Source: Tillus elongatus (taxonomy: Eukaryota > Arthropoda > Insecta > Coleoptera > Cleridae). From it: DNA of 64,000 nt. The stretch lies in NCBI GenBank assembly GCA_964006375.1, contig OZ023269.1:130006809-130070808 (forward strand), read 5' to 3'. A program made the translations under genes and the position numbers. Positions 11,960 to 26,386 of this stretch are shown here, one piece after another (position 1 is the stretch's first letter; each line of letters starts with the position of its first letter). The notes beneath the pieces were generated by a model. The model saw only the letters and a program-made list of their open reading frames with translations. It was not told where the DNA came from and ran no database searches.

Positions 11960-12030
11960 GCGATACGTGGTGTAACGGTTAGGATCCCTGTCTGATGAGC
12001 AAAGGGGCGCGGGTTCCAATCTCACCGTTG
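11960..12030 (+). repeat. tRNA-like block in family R
   Basis: The A-box-like tggtgtaacggttaggatc and B-box-like GGTTCCAATCTC are spaced as in a tRNA, resembling a tRNA-Glu/Asp-type head. The B box deviates from GGTTCGANTCC and the block sits inside the repeat at the same place as in other copies, so it is not annotated as a functional tRNA gene. Confidence 0.6.
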
Positions 12031-12110
12031 ACTGAATTTCTCCTTTACCTTTTTTTTTACTGTTTTCGTCCTTGATTCCATTATAACGTTATCTGATCAA
12101 ATTAAGTTTT

Positions 12111-12537
12111 TTGAAAATATCCGAATTTTACACTTATATTCTACGGCAAAAGTTCTACTAGAATTGGTTTTCACCTTTTCGATATCTTGTTGGGTAAAGA
12201 AAATACAAGTTGGGTCCCAAATTGCAAATTTTTTAAAAGCGCCCTGTATTTACGAAACTAAGAAGGCGGCGACTCTTCTGTCACTGCCATTTTTCGTATC
12301 ATAAAAATCGAGCACAATATCGCAAAAAGCGTTTGTCTTTATCTTCTTACCTTCAATCATAACTGAGATACTCCACATTTAAAAGGAAAATAAGGCGCCG
12401 TGTACACCTTGTTAAGTATAGGAAGCGACTTCAAAATTAATAGTAGTTGTATGCGCACAAAACACCTAGTCCCTACTCCTGTCTTATTGCTGTTTCATTT
12501 AATATTCAGTAAGTTGTGCGTACTTGGTTTCTTTAAC
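12111..12537. other. Unassigned sequence
   Basis: No gene is recognised. The open frame starting near 12400 becomes meaningful only where it enters LINE sequence after 12635. Confidence 0.4.
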
Positions 12538-13485
12538 GTCGGCCTATTTTCGCGACTATGGGCAATCACCAACGCCAGGGAGCAGTTACAACTTACTTTC
12601 TTGGAAATGTTCTTACTTTTGTATGGAGGGGGAGTGAGAGGGTCAGCAGAACCATTTATGGGACCAGAACCGGCTCTGGGCGTGACAAAGAGCACTGCCA
12701 GGGGAGCCATTAAATCCTGGGTCAGAAACCAACACAAGGTGTACTGGGCGGACTGTCCAGGGCTCAGACACGGGAAGTCAATAATTGACGGACCCAGTTC
12801 AAAGAGAGCTGTAGAGCTGCTAAATCGTAGCAGATGACAGCTCAGAAACACAACAGGTCTCTTGACGGGACACACGGCCGTCAAGAAACACCTGCATAAA
12901 ATGGGGCGGTTCGAAGGGGACCTCGCATGCAGACTCTGCGGCGAGGGGGAGGAATCAGCCCAGCACATCTTGTGCGAGTGTCAAGCTCTGGACCGCAAAA
13001 GACAACTGACCTACAGACAGTCTAGACCGGAGACAGAGCAATATAAAACTTCACCCTACCAATCGCTGTGCAGACTAGTTCAAGGCACAGTGATTTTGGA
13101 ATGGGTGGAAGAAGATTAAGGGTATGCACAATCAACCAAAGGTTGCAGTGCTGTCGGGGCAGCAAGGCCGCGGACGAGCCCTAAGGGAAAAAATTGAGGG
13201 GGAGGATGTTTAACGTGCCCAACATCGTATGGTAAACTGGTAAACGCCCCAATCGAAGGGCCAATCGTGCAGGCATTCAACTTGCTCAAACACATTGGCC
13301 GAGTTCATTAGCCGCCAACAGTTAAATTGTTGTGTCAAGTGTTGACAAATGTCAACAAATGGCGACACGACAATTCAACTGTTGGCTCCTGGTGAAATCG
13401 GCCAATCCAACAATCTCGGTTGATATTAATTTACAATACGAACTGAAAAATACTTCGACGTTTCTACAGGGAAATTTAGTAAAGT
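12538..13485 (-). repeat. tRNA-derived SINE body, split by a LINE
   Basis: The two parts (12538-12634 and 13196-13485) together match the SINE at 19065-19405: cgcgactatg, then agcagttacaact, then gtttaacgtgcccaacatcg, then cattcaacttgctcaaacac, then aatttacaatacgaactgaa. The tRNA-like head expected at the right end is missing or too diverged. The interruption is a LINE with a 9-bp target-site duplication. Confidence 0.7.
12635..13195 (+). pseudogene. R1/LOA-like LINE, 5'-truncated C-terminal part
   Basis: It encodes the last part of the ORF after RNase H (GSAEPFMGPEPALGVTKSTA onward) and the C-terminal zinc-finger-like motif CRLCGEGEESAQHILCEC (C-x2-C-x8-H-x3-C). It is nearly identical to 22955-23507, so it inserted recently. 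A TGA at 12835-12837 (gatgacag where the sister has gaggacag) stops the frame. The 3' end reads ccctaagggaaaaaatt. The 9-bp duplication GAGGGGGAG flanks it at 12626-12634 and 13196-13204. Confidence 0.85.
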
Positions 13486-14807
<1,322 letters not shown>

Positions 14808-15383
14808 GGTTTCCTCTTCCGGGATCGAAAATACTTTTCACCAGCTAATCTCTATACCTTATATACTTCACAAATAAGGCCAAACCTCGAATACTGCTCC
14901 CACATCTGGGGTGCCGCTGCCGTTTCTACACTCGCTATCCTGGACTCCATGCAGAAGAGAGCTATACGTCTCATCGGTTACCCTACCCTCACCCAAAGGC
15001 TTCCATCCCTTGCCCACCGACGTGCCGTTGGTGACCTCTCTCTTTTTTTATAGATATCGGCACGGGCATTGCTTAAAGGAGCTTTCTTCCATAGTTCCTC
15101 CACCTGCTGCAACAGATCTACCAGGAGAACAGAGCTAATGTACCCTTTTACTGTCCAGATGACCAGACATGGAACATCTTGTTATGCCCGCTCTTTTGTC
15201 CCGAGGACTTCAAAGTTGTGGAATTCCTTGCCGGCAAATATTTTTCCTTCTCCTCCGAACCTCCAAACCTTCAAGTCCAGAATTAACAAGTTGCGTCTTT
15301 CCTCCTTGTCGACACCCACGGTACGATAGTATTTAGGCTGCGAGCCTCGTGGTGTGTTGTTAAAATAATAATTAAAAAAAAAA
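14808..15383 (+). pseudogene. Jockey/CR1-like LINE, C-terminal end
   Basis: This 5'-truncated LINE tail aligns with 35437-35990. Readable pieces are QKRAIRLIGYPTLTQRLPSL, then FVPRTSKLWNSLPANIF, then NLQTFKSRINKLRLSSLS and a TAG stop, separated by frameshifts near 15040-15130. The pattern of a terminal WNSLP box and no RNase H is typical of Jockey/CR1-type LINEs. The 3' end reads gtggtgtgttgttaaaataa followed by an A-rich tail. Confidence 0.8.
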
Positions 15384-15390
15384 TGAACTC

Positions 15391-15782
15391 CCGATCGGAA
15401 GCCGACCCAGCCGACTGCCTCTAGCTAGACAGGTCTCCGCTTCCGAAGTCACCAGAGTCACGGAGGACCCTTCCAAGAAGCCCGCGGTCACCGATCAGAA
15501 GCCCGGTGCCCATGAGCATATCCCAGGGAAAGCCGACCCAGCTAGCTGGCTCTAGTTGGACACGTCCCCGCTTCCGGAGTTACCAAGAAGGACCACGGAC
15601 AAACCGACAGCAGCATCGCCACTACCACCCAGGTCCTTGATGTTCAGGAAATCTTTGCCATCCCTGCGGCCCAAAGGTTTACCTGGACCAGGCAGTTCAC
15701 AAACATTGCAGACGGGAAGATCATATGCATCACCATACCTGTCGTGGGAGTTATCCGCCTATAACGGACGGGAACAAAGACT
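15391..15782 (+). other. GC-rich degenerate coding-like segment with internal duplication
   Basis: This patch is far richer in GC than its surroundings. A 50-bp block (gccgacccag onward) at 15401 recurs at 15532, an offset of 131 bp. A second shorter match (ccgatcggaagcc and ccgatcagaagccc) is offset by 100 bp. One frame reads VTKKDHGQTDSSIATTTQV and on to FTWTRQFTNIADGKIICI before a stop at about 15761. I do not recognise the family. The right edge runs into a TATA-like tgtatatataag. It could be the end of an LTR element or a transferred fragment. Confidence 0.35.
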
Positions 15783-16259
15783 GACTATTGTATATATAAG
15801 TGAGTCATAGCTTAACCTATTAGTGCATAATGTCCCTGATAGCGCAACTGTGCAATGTGACACATAAAATAACCTCAAATGGCCATGTCATAATCCCTCG
15901 AGTGTCAGCTTGCTTGTAAACAAATTGTTTTGCAAATAGTTTGTATCTTTTGTATTTGATGAGTGCCAGTGGACCCATCTCAGTACAACAGCAGGCGTGG
16001 CAGGTAAGTCTTTTGCTAATAAATTAAATAAATACAAGGCTAGTCACTACCAATTCGACCTTCACGCGTTTTCTTAACTTACAAACATTGTAATACAGTA
16101 CCTGTACTCACAAATACGATTTTGTTATTTGAAGTAGTTATAACTACATACAGACTTGGAGACTACTTCTCTGGCTTCACTGTTGGTTTTCGTAGTTATG
16201 ACGTAGTAATTTAATTGATATCCCTTTTCCTATGCATGACGGTTCGTTATTGTCAAAGT
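15783..16259. other. Unassigned sequence before the piggyBac trace
   Basis: No gene is recognised. A TATA-like tgtatatataag (about 15789) and a polyadenylation-like aataaattaaataaat (about 16019) would fit the end of a retroelement, but no paired terminal repeat is visible. Confidence 0.3.
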
Positions 16260-16490
16260 TGCAATCAGATGTCTTTGTTTCTTAGGCTGTCACTTCATGA
16301 ACTTATCGCCGCCTTAGAGGAAGAGGACATTGATTCCGCTGATATTTTTATCACTCCGCCGCAAGATGGTCAGGAAACAGATGAAGATAGTAACGGATCT
16401 GACGGCGAGCATGACGGAAACATAAAGCATTTAAGTTCTGCCACATTGAAAGCTGAAAGTGAAGCAATTTTGTATGGACAGAAGCAAAAT
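16260..16490 (+). pseudogene. piggyBac-like transposase N-terminal fragment
   Basis: The frame opening after a possible splice acceptor (tttgtttcttag) reads LSLHELIAALEEEDIDSADI, then FITPPQDGQETDEDSNGSDG, then IKHLSSATLKAE. An acidic stretch with [I/V]-x-I-x-PP, then TDEDS and then LS-x-x-x-L is the hallmark N-terminus of piggyBac/PGBD transposases. The catalytic DDD domain and cysteine-rich tail are absent; after about residue 80 the similarity stops. It is a dead scrap or an isolated exon. Confidence 0.6.
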
Positions 16491-16606
16491 ATTTTCCTTT
16501 GGAATCAGACTCGTATTGAAGTGAAGATGATCAACTACTTTCTTTACTCATTCAACCAAGGGTAACAAGTACTGTTTGTGAGACGAAAAGTAAGTAGCCC
16601 AATCCA

Positions 16607-17957
<1,351 letters not shown>

Positions 17958-19064
17958 TTTAATTAACAGCACATTCATAATATGTTTTTTTCTTATATTA
18001 AGGCTGCGAAAGTTCTAAGATTAAATTTTCGATGGAGATGCGACTGTAAGTTGAATGCGACCATCTTCGTGCTCCTTTCTAAAATAAAAATTCTAAATAT
18101 AATTTCTGGTAGATTTTCTCCTTAAAAGTGTTTAAAACTAGCATTTAACAACATCAAGATGCAATGTCGATAGTTAATCAAATGTAGAGTGATAGTTGCT
18201 TAATTTTGCAACTAGCAATTCCAAACTTGTATGAGACATTAACAAAATTATGTAATATGGACGCTGCCGTTCATCGATAATGTTTAAAGCGAGCAACGGT
18301 CCCTTAACCTTCTAAAATCCAGACCTCAAAGTGGAATGCAGTTACGGTCCCTCCACATTCATTATAATGATCATTCAGACAAAGAAAATTCAAGATAATT
18401 TAAAATGCAGAGCTTTCATTAAGAAAATAATTGCTCTGTAGGAAATTCAGAAGTTTATGCGTCACTCCTAATTAATTCTTTTTCAAAGTAGACAGGTTTT
18501 TTTAAGACTGTCACTGTTCCAAACTGCCCAATAAAACACTTTGAGGATGGAAGTTTTAAGAAAGAAATGCTAGAATTAACGGCATCCTTGCAGGTGTATT
18601 TTATTTGAATAAAATAAATGATAATTTCTTCTGCCACATACAATTAAATGCTGGAGTTTTATATTCTATGTGACGTTTCTCTAAAAGTCGAGTAACATCG
18701 ACTACGAATAAATTGTATTCAGAAATAAATCCTGACATTTCAATTAGTGCTTGCTTTTCTTTGTTACTAGAAAGTTTTAATTTAATAGTACTCAAACTAA
18801 CTACGACTGAATATCAATCCGCAAACGCTGTACTGAAAATTTTAAAACCCTCTTTTGGAGAGCAGAAAAATCAGCGAGAAAATGCCTTTTGTTTTAATCA
18901 CTTTTCAAATATATTCAGAACAACATAAGACGAAATCGCTATTTTTTTTTTCTAATATCTTTCGAAGTAGATAGAATTTTGTTGGTTTCTTGACGGCATA
19001 ATATTAACCTTTTGATTGGACACCTTGAAAATAAGTTAATTATTTATTTTTTAATTTAACATCG
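17958..19064. other. Unassigned sequence
   Basis: No recognised gene. On the minus strand, two overlapping frames (18795-18601 and 18643-18455) each read 60 or more residues in different phases. They have unremarkable composition and no recognised motif, so they could be remnants of one coding segment separated by a frameshift. Confidence 0.35.
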
Positions 19065-19405
19065 CGCCTATTTCCGCGACTATGACCACTTACCGACGAC
19101 AGAAAGCGGTTTCACTTCACTATCCTGGAAATTTTGCGGAACTCCTTCTTTTCTGTAATGAGGGTAGGAATCTTTAACGTGCCTAACACCTCAGAATACG
19201 CGGGGCTCACAAATTTAAGCCCAATCCAAACGGAGGAACATGCCGACATTCCACTTGCTTAAACACACTGCCACAACCTGGATTGATGTTAATTTACTGT
19301 ATGTACTGAAAAATAATTTGACGGTTCTGCTGGGAATCGAACCAAGGAACTGTTGCTCCAGAAGCACACGTCCTTACGACTGGACCATCGAGACTGCGAC
19401 GGTAT
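19065..19405 (-). repeat. tRNA-derived SINE, full-length type copy
   Basis: On the minus strand a tRNA-like head (19402 to 19325) has the A-box-like gatggtccagtcgtaagg and a perfect B box GGTTCGATTCC. A body follows with cgtcaaattatttttcagta, then ggcacgttaaagattcctac, then tagtcgcggaaataggcg. Other copies are at 12538, 25450, 36000 and 51360. Confidence 0.75.
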
Positions 19406-20013
19406 TTATTCACGTCTGAGAAATATTAAAGCTAATCTAGAAACTGCCAATGATTCCTGTATTAATAGTTTAGTTCAAAACAACAAACAATATTTCCGTG
19501 TAAAATTTCAAGTAGATCCCTTGTAGATAATGCAAGCACATTTTCTTTGCTTATTATTGAAAAATTCGTTCTGTTTTCCGGTTTGTTTGGCGTGTTGTGT
19601 GCAGTTAACAGCAATATCTATAAAAAGACAACCACAAGAAAATCGAATTCCTTTCTCTACGAGATTATTGTGTCCAATAATAGGATAAGGTAAAAAAAAA
19701 ACTATATAACATCAGTGGAAATTCCAATTTGGGATTTAATTTCAGCTTTGTCCGTTCGAATAAAATAATATCCGTTGTCGTTTCTGCTCTATGCCTAACC
19801 AAGAAGTGGTTTTGCTATGTTACTGTAAAATAAAGTCAATAATTTTTTTTAATAAAACGATTTTATTTTCATGACAGTCGTGCACTGAATGGTATATAAT
19901 AACTTTAACTATTTTACACTACATTATCATACTATAAGCTGTAACAGTTAAAGCCATAGTACATTATATTAACCAAGCCAAAAATATGTTCAACAAAACA
20001 AACGAAAAAAAAA
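19406..20013. other. Unassigned sequence
   Basis: No gene or shared repeat is recognised in these 600 bases. Confidence 0.4.
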
Positions 20014-20327
20014 TCTGGACGCAGCAAGTGCGTTATGGAAGTGAATTTTTTAAAATATGTTTTTAATAGCAAATATACGTCTCTCTAATGCAAGCAGGCA
20101 TCGATCTGGTTACCGGTATAGCCTATAGAGTAGAAACAATGTACCATATTTTATCAAAATAACTTATTGTTTGAAAATGTAAAAAAAAATTCCGAAAATA
20201 AACTTAAAATGTTCCCGAAAAAACTAGTTTCCTGGCCAACGAACCTTAGGTTAATAGCAAATTGAGCTATTGAAATTTGAACCATTTAATAAACGTTCGC
20301 TACCATAACGCAATTGCTGCGTCCAGA
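20014..20327 (-). repeat. Family R terminal hairpin unit (314 bp)
   Basis: Inverted arms at both ends (tctggacgcagcaagtgcg, and caattgctgcgtccaga) with the usual gaacgtt/ctaggttaatagcaaattg-type interior. Confidence 0.75.
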
Positions 20328-20593
20328 ATTTCTTTTCCTAGAAACATGCATTCTATTTTGATGCAAAATGCAAAAATGCAATAATATAAGGCCTTTTAAA
20401 TTAAAAAACAAAAAGAAAGTTTGTATCACTAACCACTTATGGGCCATTCTGTGATTGTTGTGATTGAATTTTCATAAAAATGTTGTTAATAGCAAATATA
20501 TCTCTTTTTTAATGTGCAAGCAAGCATCAATTTGGTCCCCGGTATAACCTATACAGTAGAAACAATGTCCCATATATTATCAAAATAACTTGT

Positions 20594-20596
<3 letters not shown>

Positions 20597-20678
<82 letters not shown>
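20597..20678. repeat. (TA)n microsatellite, atypical site
   Basis: About 82 bp of TA lie within a hairpin-unit copy (after atcaaaataacttgttat), not between the usual module A flanks. Confidence 0.95.
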
Positions 20679-20683
<5 letters not shown>

Positions 20684-21767
20684 AAAATGAGGGAACTGGT
20701 TTCCTAGCCAACAAACCTTGGGATAAAAAGTAAATAAAATTATAGACATTTGAAGCATTTAATGAAAATTTGCTACCAAAAAGCATTTGCTGCATCTCGG
20801 ATTTTTTTTGCTTACAAGCATGCATCGTGGTTGGATAAAAAATGCAAAAATGCAATAATATAAGGATGTTCGAAAAAAATTGTAGGTATCACCAACGACT
20901 TATCGGCCACCCTGTGATTGTCAAAATAATTTTGTAAGATGCAGCTCAAGACACCCTATAATTAACGTATACAATTTTTCTCGTTTCTTGCATAATAACA
21001 ATTATATTGAGCTTTACCGTAGAAATGCGTCATCCTGTATATATACGTAAACAGAAAGTAAACCCGGATATGGATTCTAGGAGGCTTAGTTTGCTCTTTT
21101 TTGAAAAAATATTTTAGAATTCAAGAGTCGCGGTCTCCTCATTAACGATTTTTTCTAGGAAAATTAGCTAAAAATGATAGACCGTTAAACCATAAACTTA
21201 ACTAAAACTACTGCCAAAGCATTAGAGAAAGGGTCTATTTGAAATGAATTTTCTGCAAATATTTTAGAAAAATTAAGGACAATGATAGTTGAAACTGAAA
21301 CTTAAGGGTTTTCAGAACACTCTTTAAACCCCATTTGTTTTCTTTAAATGCCTGTTATTTTTTTGTTCAAATTTTGGTACGTATATATGTATAATTGAAA
21401 CTGACCCTGGGTATGGGTTCCAGAGGGCCTAGTTTGCGCTCATTTGAAGAAATTTTTTCTACATTCAAAAGTGGGGATCTCCTCATTATTGAATTTTTTT
21501 AAAGAAAATTCACTAAAACAAGCCCTTGTGAAGCCACGAGAAAAGTCTACGACTGTATTAAATATGGAACAGTTTAAATAAGTTAGGGCAAGAACAAACA
21601 ACCAGATGTGCTATTCAAATTGAACTAAATCTTAAAAGTTTTCATCTCCTTTTTATTAAATTATTTTTTATACAAAAACTCGCAAAAAGCTTTATCGGAA
21701 TAACAACAATGTAATCAGATAACAGTAAATTGAAATGAAATGAAAAAAGTAGATAATAAAGTGAAGT

Positions 21768-21850
21768 CACTAACTGGGATTAGAACTCGTCATATAGGAA
21801 TTGATTATCAGATGTACAGGACTTAGCCCACTCGCCTACGTTCGACATGA
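21768..21850 (-). repeat. tRNA-like block in family R (second type)
   Basis: On the minus strand the block has an A-box-like taggcgagtgggctaagtcc and a B-box-like GAGTTCTAATCCC, resembling a Ser/Leu-type tRNA. Versions at 26130, 45888 and 50618 lie at the same place in the repeat. Confidence 0.5.
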
Positions 21851-22372
21851 CATACTAGCAGGTATATCCGGTATTATGTTAATTGTTTACTCTTTACACC
21901 AAGCAAATTTTATTTACAATGGCTTTTGTGCAGATATTTTAACGGAATGAAGGAACATAACGACTTAGACACAGATCTAGGAGCTTGTTAGCCATTTCTT
22001 CTCGTATTTTTCACTCACATTCGTACTCCTACCATAATTATCAATTTTGACGTTTTAACTTTCTTAGATTTAATTAATTAAAAATTAATTTACCTCTAAC
22101 TTTTTTTGTCTTTTAACATAAAGGTCTGAATTTTGGTACATAGGATCTTTATTTATATTAATAATATTATGAAAGAAACCAGCGTACCAAATTTGGTTGC
22201 CCTTACTTTGTTATTTAGGGATATATAAATTTTGTTCGAAAAAAACACAAAATTTCCCGGGAAAACTTGGGCCGATTTTCCTGGATACTGCGAACTTATC
22301 CAATACACTTGCAAAAGGAAGGTATTAACCAAATTTTATCAAAATCGACAAACTATTTTTTCAGTTATCGGT

Positions 22373-22375
<3 letters not shown>

Positions 22376-22450
<75 letters not shown>
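22376..22450. repeat. (TA)n microsatellite, family R site
   Basis: About 75 bp of TA between ttatcggtgtga and aattgaaactgacc (minus-oriented module A). Confidence 0.95.
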
Positions 22451-22571
22451 AATTGAAACTGACCCTGGATATGGGTTCTAGAGGGGCTGGTTTGCGCACA
22501 TTTGAAGAAAATTATTCAAAAGTCAGGATCTCCTCATTAGTATTTTTTTTTAAAGAAAATTCACTAAAATA

Positions 22572-23513
22572 AGTGGTAAGCATCGTCTGGTTCACGGACG
22601 GATCTGGCGGGGAGCGTGGGACGGGGGCAGGTGTTTACTCGGAAGGACCGAGGGTAAGTCATAGTATTTCCCTCGGAGCCCATGCAACGGTGTTTCAGGC
22701 CGAGATGTACGCCATCCTGCACTGTGTGCGGGAGAACAAGAGGAGGGGCTACACCAACAAGCGGATCCTCATAGCCACAGACAGCCAGGCAGCCCTTAAG
22801 GCACTAAGTAGCCTACGGGTAAATTCCTGGCTGGTGAGTGAGTGCCGAGACGAGACGAGCGACCTGGCTGGGCAGAATGAGGTGACCCTCATCTGGGTGC
22901 CGGGTCACTCGGGGGTCAAAGGCAATGAAGAAGCTGACATTCTCGCGAATAGAGGGTCAGCAGAACCATTTATGGGACCAGAACCGGCTCTGGGCGTGTC
23001 AAAGAGCACTGCCAGGGGAGCCATTAAGTCCTGGGTCAGAAACCAACACAAGGTGTACTGGGCGGACTGTCCAGGGCTCAGACATGGGAAGTCAATAATT
23101 GACGGACCCAGTTCAAAGAGAGCTGTGGAGCTGCTAAACCTTAGCAGAGGACAGCTCAGAAACACAACAGGTCTCTTGACGGGACACATGGCCGTCAAGA
23201 AACACCTGCATAAAATGGGGCGGTTCGAAGGGGACCTCGCATGCAGACTCTGCGGCGAGGGGGAGGAATCAGCCCAGCACATCTTGTGTGAGTGTAAAGC
23301 TCTGGACCGCAAAAGACAACTGATTTACGGTCAGTCTAGACCCGAGACAGAGCAATATAAAACTTCACCCTACCAATCGCTGTGCAGACTAGTTCAAGGC
23401 ACAGTGATTTTGGAATGGGTAGAGTAAGACTAAGGGTATGCACAATCAACCAAGGGCTGCGGTGATATCGGGGCGGCAAGGCCGCGGACGAGCCCTGAGG
23501 GAACAAAAAAAAA
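22572..23513 (+). mobile_element. R1/LOA-like LINE 3' part with open RNase H frame
   Basis: A 5'-truncated insertion whose frame is still open for 284 codons (22573-23427). RNase H is complete: TDGSG (first Asp), FQAEMYAI (Glu), ATDSQAALKAL (second Asp) and GHSGVKGNEEAD (last Asp). It is followed by SKSTARGAIKSWVRN and a C-terminal CRLCGEGEESAQHILCEC finger. There is no ATG at the start and no reverse transcriptase, so it is not an autonomous gene. The 3' UTR is about 80 bp and ends cctgagggaac plus an A tail. It is close to the copies at 5160, 12635 and 28853 and is the best reference for that family here. Confidence 0.88.
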
Positions 23514-25449
23514 GCAAGGATTCATATTTCAGTTTACTGGTTTGATAATTTATTTTGGTTATAAAATCGTGAGAGCTTGCAATGTAGAACTCAAAAATTG
23601 TGGTATTAATTGTTGACTCTAGTTAATTTGAAACTAAGTAATATATACGAAAACTACATTAATTCACTTTTTAGTCATTCGACATTAAATTACAAATTTA
23701 TATTCGTCTATAATTTGTTGTAATTTACATTCTTTCACTGGTTCTACGCCATACAGAGTATTGTATCATTACTTTAATAAGCTAATAAATCTATATTGTT
23801 ATGTGTTATGTCAACTCGGACGGTACACCATCTCAGTCACGTAAAAAGACAATGCAACAAAGAAATTATCAAAAAATACTTCTTTGAAATAACTTGTGGT
23901 CGGTGCCTCTCAGACCACCAAACTCCATACATATCCTAAAACCAGGAGAACTCCTGTTAGTCGTTAAATATAATCGAATTATATGTAAAATTCAATACCA
24001 TAACGCACTGGCGATGCGAGCAATTTTTCATATTTAAATAAGACCTGTTCGGTTGAGAAGACACACCGAATATAAAACGCATCTGCCGGGAATCAGGTTC
24101 AAGTTTAGATCTCGTTTTACTGATACAAACATAAATTTATATGAACTAGCAAACCATTTTCATAATAAAAATTTTATGTTCGGAGATTCACATGAAACAG
24201 ATATTTCGGAGCCCTCAAACTCAACGATGATAACGTTACACTTTATCGATTCTGCTTTCAATTTGGGTCACATATTACAAAAATAATATCTATATTGTCT
24301 CCTGAAATTCTTATTAACAAAAATGACGTAATTTAGTTGGCCAGAAATTTAATGCCTCGCCGGATCAATCCGTACAAGTTTTGGAATATTAACAAACCGA
24401 GCGAAAACATTTTTATTGCGGTGAGAGCATGGAGGAAAAAAGGTTTGAGAATATGACTTTCGACAACTGTCGTAACCCTGAGGATCGAGATGTAAACACA
24501 TTTAAGCTAATAAGTAAGGAAGCTCTACATAAACCACAAGTTTCAAATAGAGTTTAGGGTAGTTTCTATTCGAGAAAACAGATTTTACGACAGCTTGCCC
24601 CAGTAATTCGAACAATAACTTTGATTTTTTACTTGAAAAGAAAGTGCCTTTGTACATATAAAATTTCGTATTTATTACCAATTTAGAATATGCCAGTCAT
24701 AAAAAATATAGGGAGGAAATCTTGTTTACGGATTTTCAACTCACAGAAATGTATTACTGAGATAGATACAGACCTATTGTCTCATTCTGTAGTCCTTGAA
24801 TTCAACAAATTAAGTCAACAAATTTCTGGAACGTTTTCCACTAACTCAGAAAGGTTTCGTTGGTTTTATTATTGTACCAAACATTACAATCTCAAGATTT
24901 TTAAATTTCGTAAAAACACATTAACACAGACACAGAGAAAGAGAGATAAAGAGAGGGAGAAAGAAAGAGAGGAGGGGGTCAAGAGATATAATGTTATTAT
25001 ATAGGATGCTTAGAAAGATACAGCAAAAATTCCAGGAGTGATTATCCTGGCGATTTCAAGAATATTTTATCCTTTGATGATTTTCGGAAAGCCGCCATCG
25101 ACTTGCTAATGGAAATTCGTTACGGAGTACGTACTTCTAGATTTAATGTTTTTCCAAAAGCAATGTTCCTAGTCAAAACAAAAATTGTTCAGATTGATAA
25201 ACTGTACAAATGTGTAAAACCCCAACAAAACTTTTTATTTTCATCTTCCAATAAAAGTTTAGATAATAAGAACAAATATAGATATAAAAACTATAAAACA
25301 AAAATAATTAATTTTATTCTAAATAACAAAGCTAAAGTTGTTTACGAGCTCAAATAACAATATTCTCATCATTTGAAATATTATTTCATTCAATAAGTCC
25401 GCAGCCTCTTCCGCGGATTCCAGAATTTCTTACCGTAATGCAGAGAAAG
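23514..25449. other. Unassigned sequence
   Basis: About 1.9 kb without a recognised gene. Three plus-strand frames (24053-24286, 24690-25004, 25103-25357) of 77-104 codons have no motif I recognise and lie in different phases. A purine-rich simple-sequence tract (agagaaagagagataaagag) lies at about 24926-24990. Confidence 0.4.
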
Positions 25450-25690
25450 CTAGAGCCTCGGTGGTTTAGTGGTAGGAACGTGTGCCTCTGAACCGAGAGG
25501 TACTGGGTTCGATCCCAGGGTTCTCCGTTAACTTTTTCAGTACACAATCTAACATTAACATCAACCGAGGTTGTGACATTGTATTTGAGCAAGTTGAATG
25601 TCTGCACGTTCCGCCCTTCGAAGGGGGCGTAAAGCGGACGGTCTCGTGTCCATACGATGTTGGGCACGTAAAAGATCCCTACCCTGGATA
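25450..25690 (+). repeat. tRNA-derived SINE, plus strand
   Basis: The head (about 25452-25530) has the A-box-like tggtttagtggtagga and the B box GGTTCGATCCC. The body contains atttgagcaagttgaatgtc, cgcccttcgaagggggcg and atgttgggcacgtaaaagat. It joins family R sequence (cctggataaattcgttatcc) at about 25682. The long minus-strand frame here (25386-25838) is antisense SINE and not a gene. Confidence 0.75.
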
Positions 25691-26129
25691 AATTCGTTAT
25701 CCAGGAAAATCGGCCAAGGTTTTCCCGAAAAATGTTGTGTTTTCTTTCGTAAAATTTTTTTAGCTCCGGAAATAACAAATTAAGGGCAACCAAATTTGGT
25801 ACGCTGATTTCTGTCATAAAGGGTATCTTATGTACCAAAATTCATATCTCTAGGTTGAAAGCCGAAAAAGTTATAGGTAAGTCTCGGATTAGAAAATGTT
25901 AAAACGTCAAAATTGATAATTATAGTAGTCGTATCAATGTGAGTGAAAAATACGACACGAAATGACTAACAAGCTCCTAGATCTGTGTCCAAGTCGTTAT
26001 TTTCCTTCATTTCGTAAAAAATATGAGCAAAAAATCTATTGGAAATAAAAATTGTTTGGTAAAATAATAAAGACGTTAAAAAATTACATACTAGCCTACA
26101 TAGCTGCTAGTTGATACATCTGCAATGTC

Positions 26130-26215
26130 GACGTGGTCCAGTGGTCTAAGCGGTTGCATCAGATAATCGAGTCCTATAATAAGACGAGTTCTAATCCTAG
26201 TTAGTGACTTTACTT
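26130..26215 (+). repeat. tRNA-like block in family R (second type)
   Basis: A-box-like gtggtccagtggtctaagcg and B-box-like GAGTTCTAATCC with a variable-arm-sized gap. This is the best preserved copy of the Ser/Leu-like type. Confidence 0.55.
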
Positions 26216-26386
26216 TTTATAATTTTTTTGTTTTAGTCTTTTATTTCATTTTACCGTTGTTGTTATTCCGATGAATTTTTTAGCGAGTTTTTGCATAAAA
26301 AAGAATTTAATAAAGAGGAGATTAAAACTTTTTTATAACTCAAAAAATTAGGGGCCGATCTTGATTAAATTTGGTGAGTACCTTCC

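Larger units (their letters stand above)
20014..22571 (-). repeat. Family R copy, ~2.5 kb, minus strand
   Basis: One of the fullest copies: outer arm (tctggacgcagcaagtgcg) at 20014, hairpin unit to 20327, a second partial unit with its own (TA)n (20597-20678), second body, a nearly TA-less module A (21380-21530), tRNA-like block (21768-21850), first body, and another module A with (TA)n (22376-22450). It ends at 22571 at the aaagaaaattcactaaaat motif, where a LINE follows. Two module A copies in one element indicate internal duplication or nesting. Confidence 0.75.

Noticed and set aside
11960..12030. A functional tRNA gene
   Set aside because: The B box is off consensus and the block occurs at the same internal position in several family R copies.
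15783..16060. A long terminal repeat of an LTR retrotransposon
   Set aside because: TATA- and polyadenylation-like strings exist, but no second copy, primer-binding site or pol domain is visible.
18455..18795. A host gene on the minus strand
   Set aside because: Two short frames in different phases with no recognised motif and no convincing splice sites joining them.
22905..23312. 135-codon minus-strand frame (and similar ones at 12495-12968 and 29166-29546)
   Set aside because: Shadow frames opposite the RNase H LINE, repeated at every copy of it.
25386..25838. A 150-codon minus-strand gene
   Set aside because: It is antisense through the SINE and family R sequence and has no recognisable motif.
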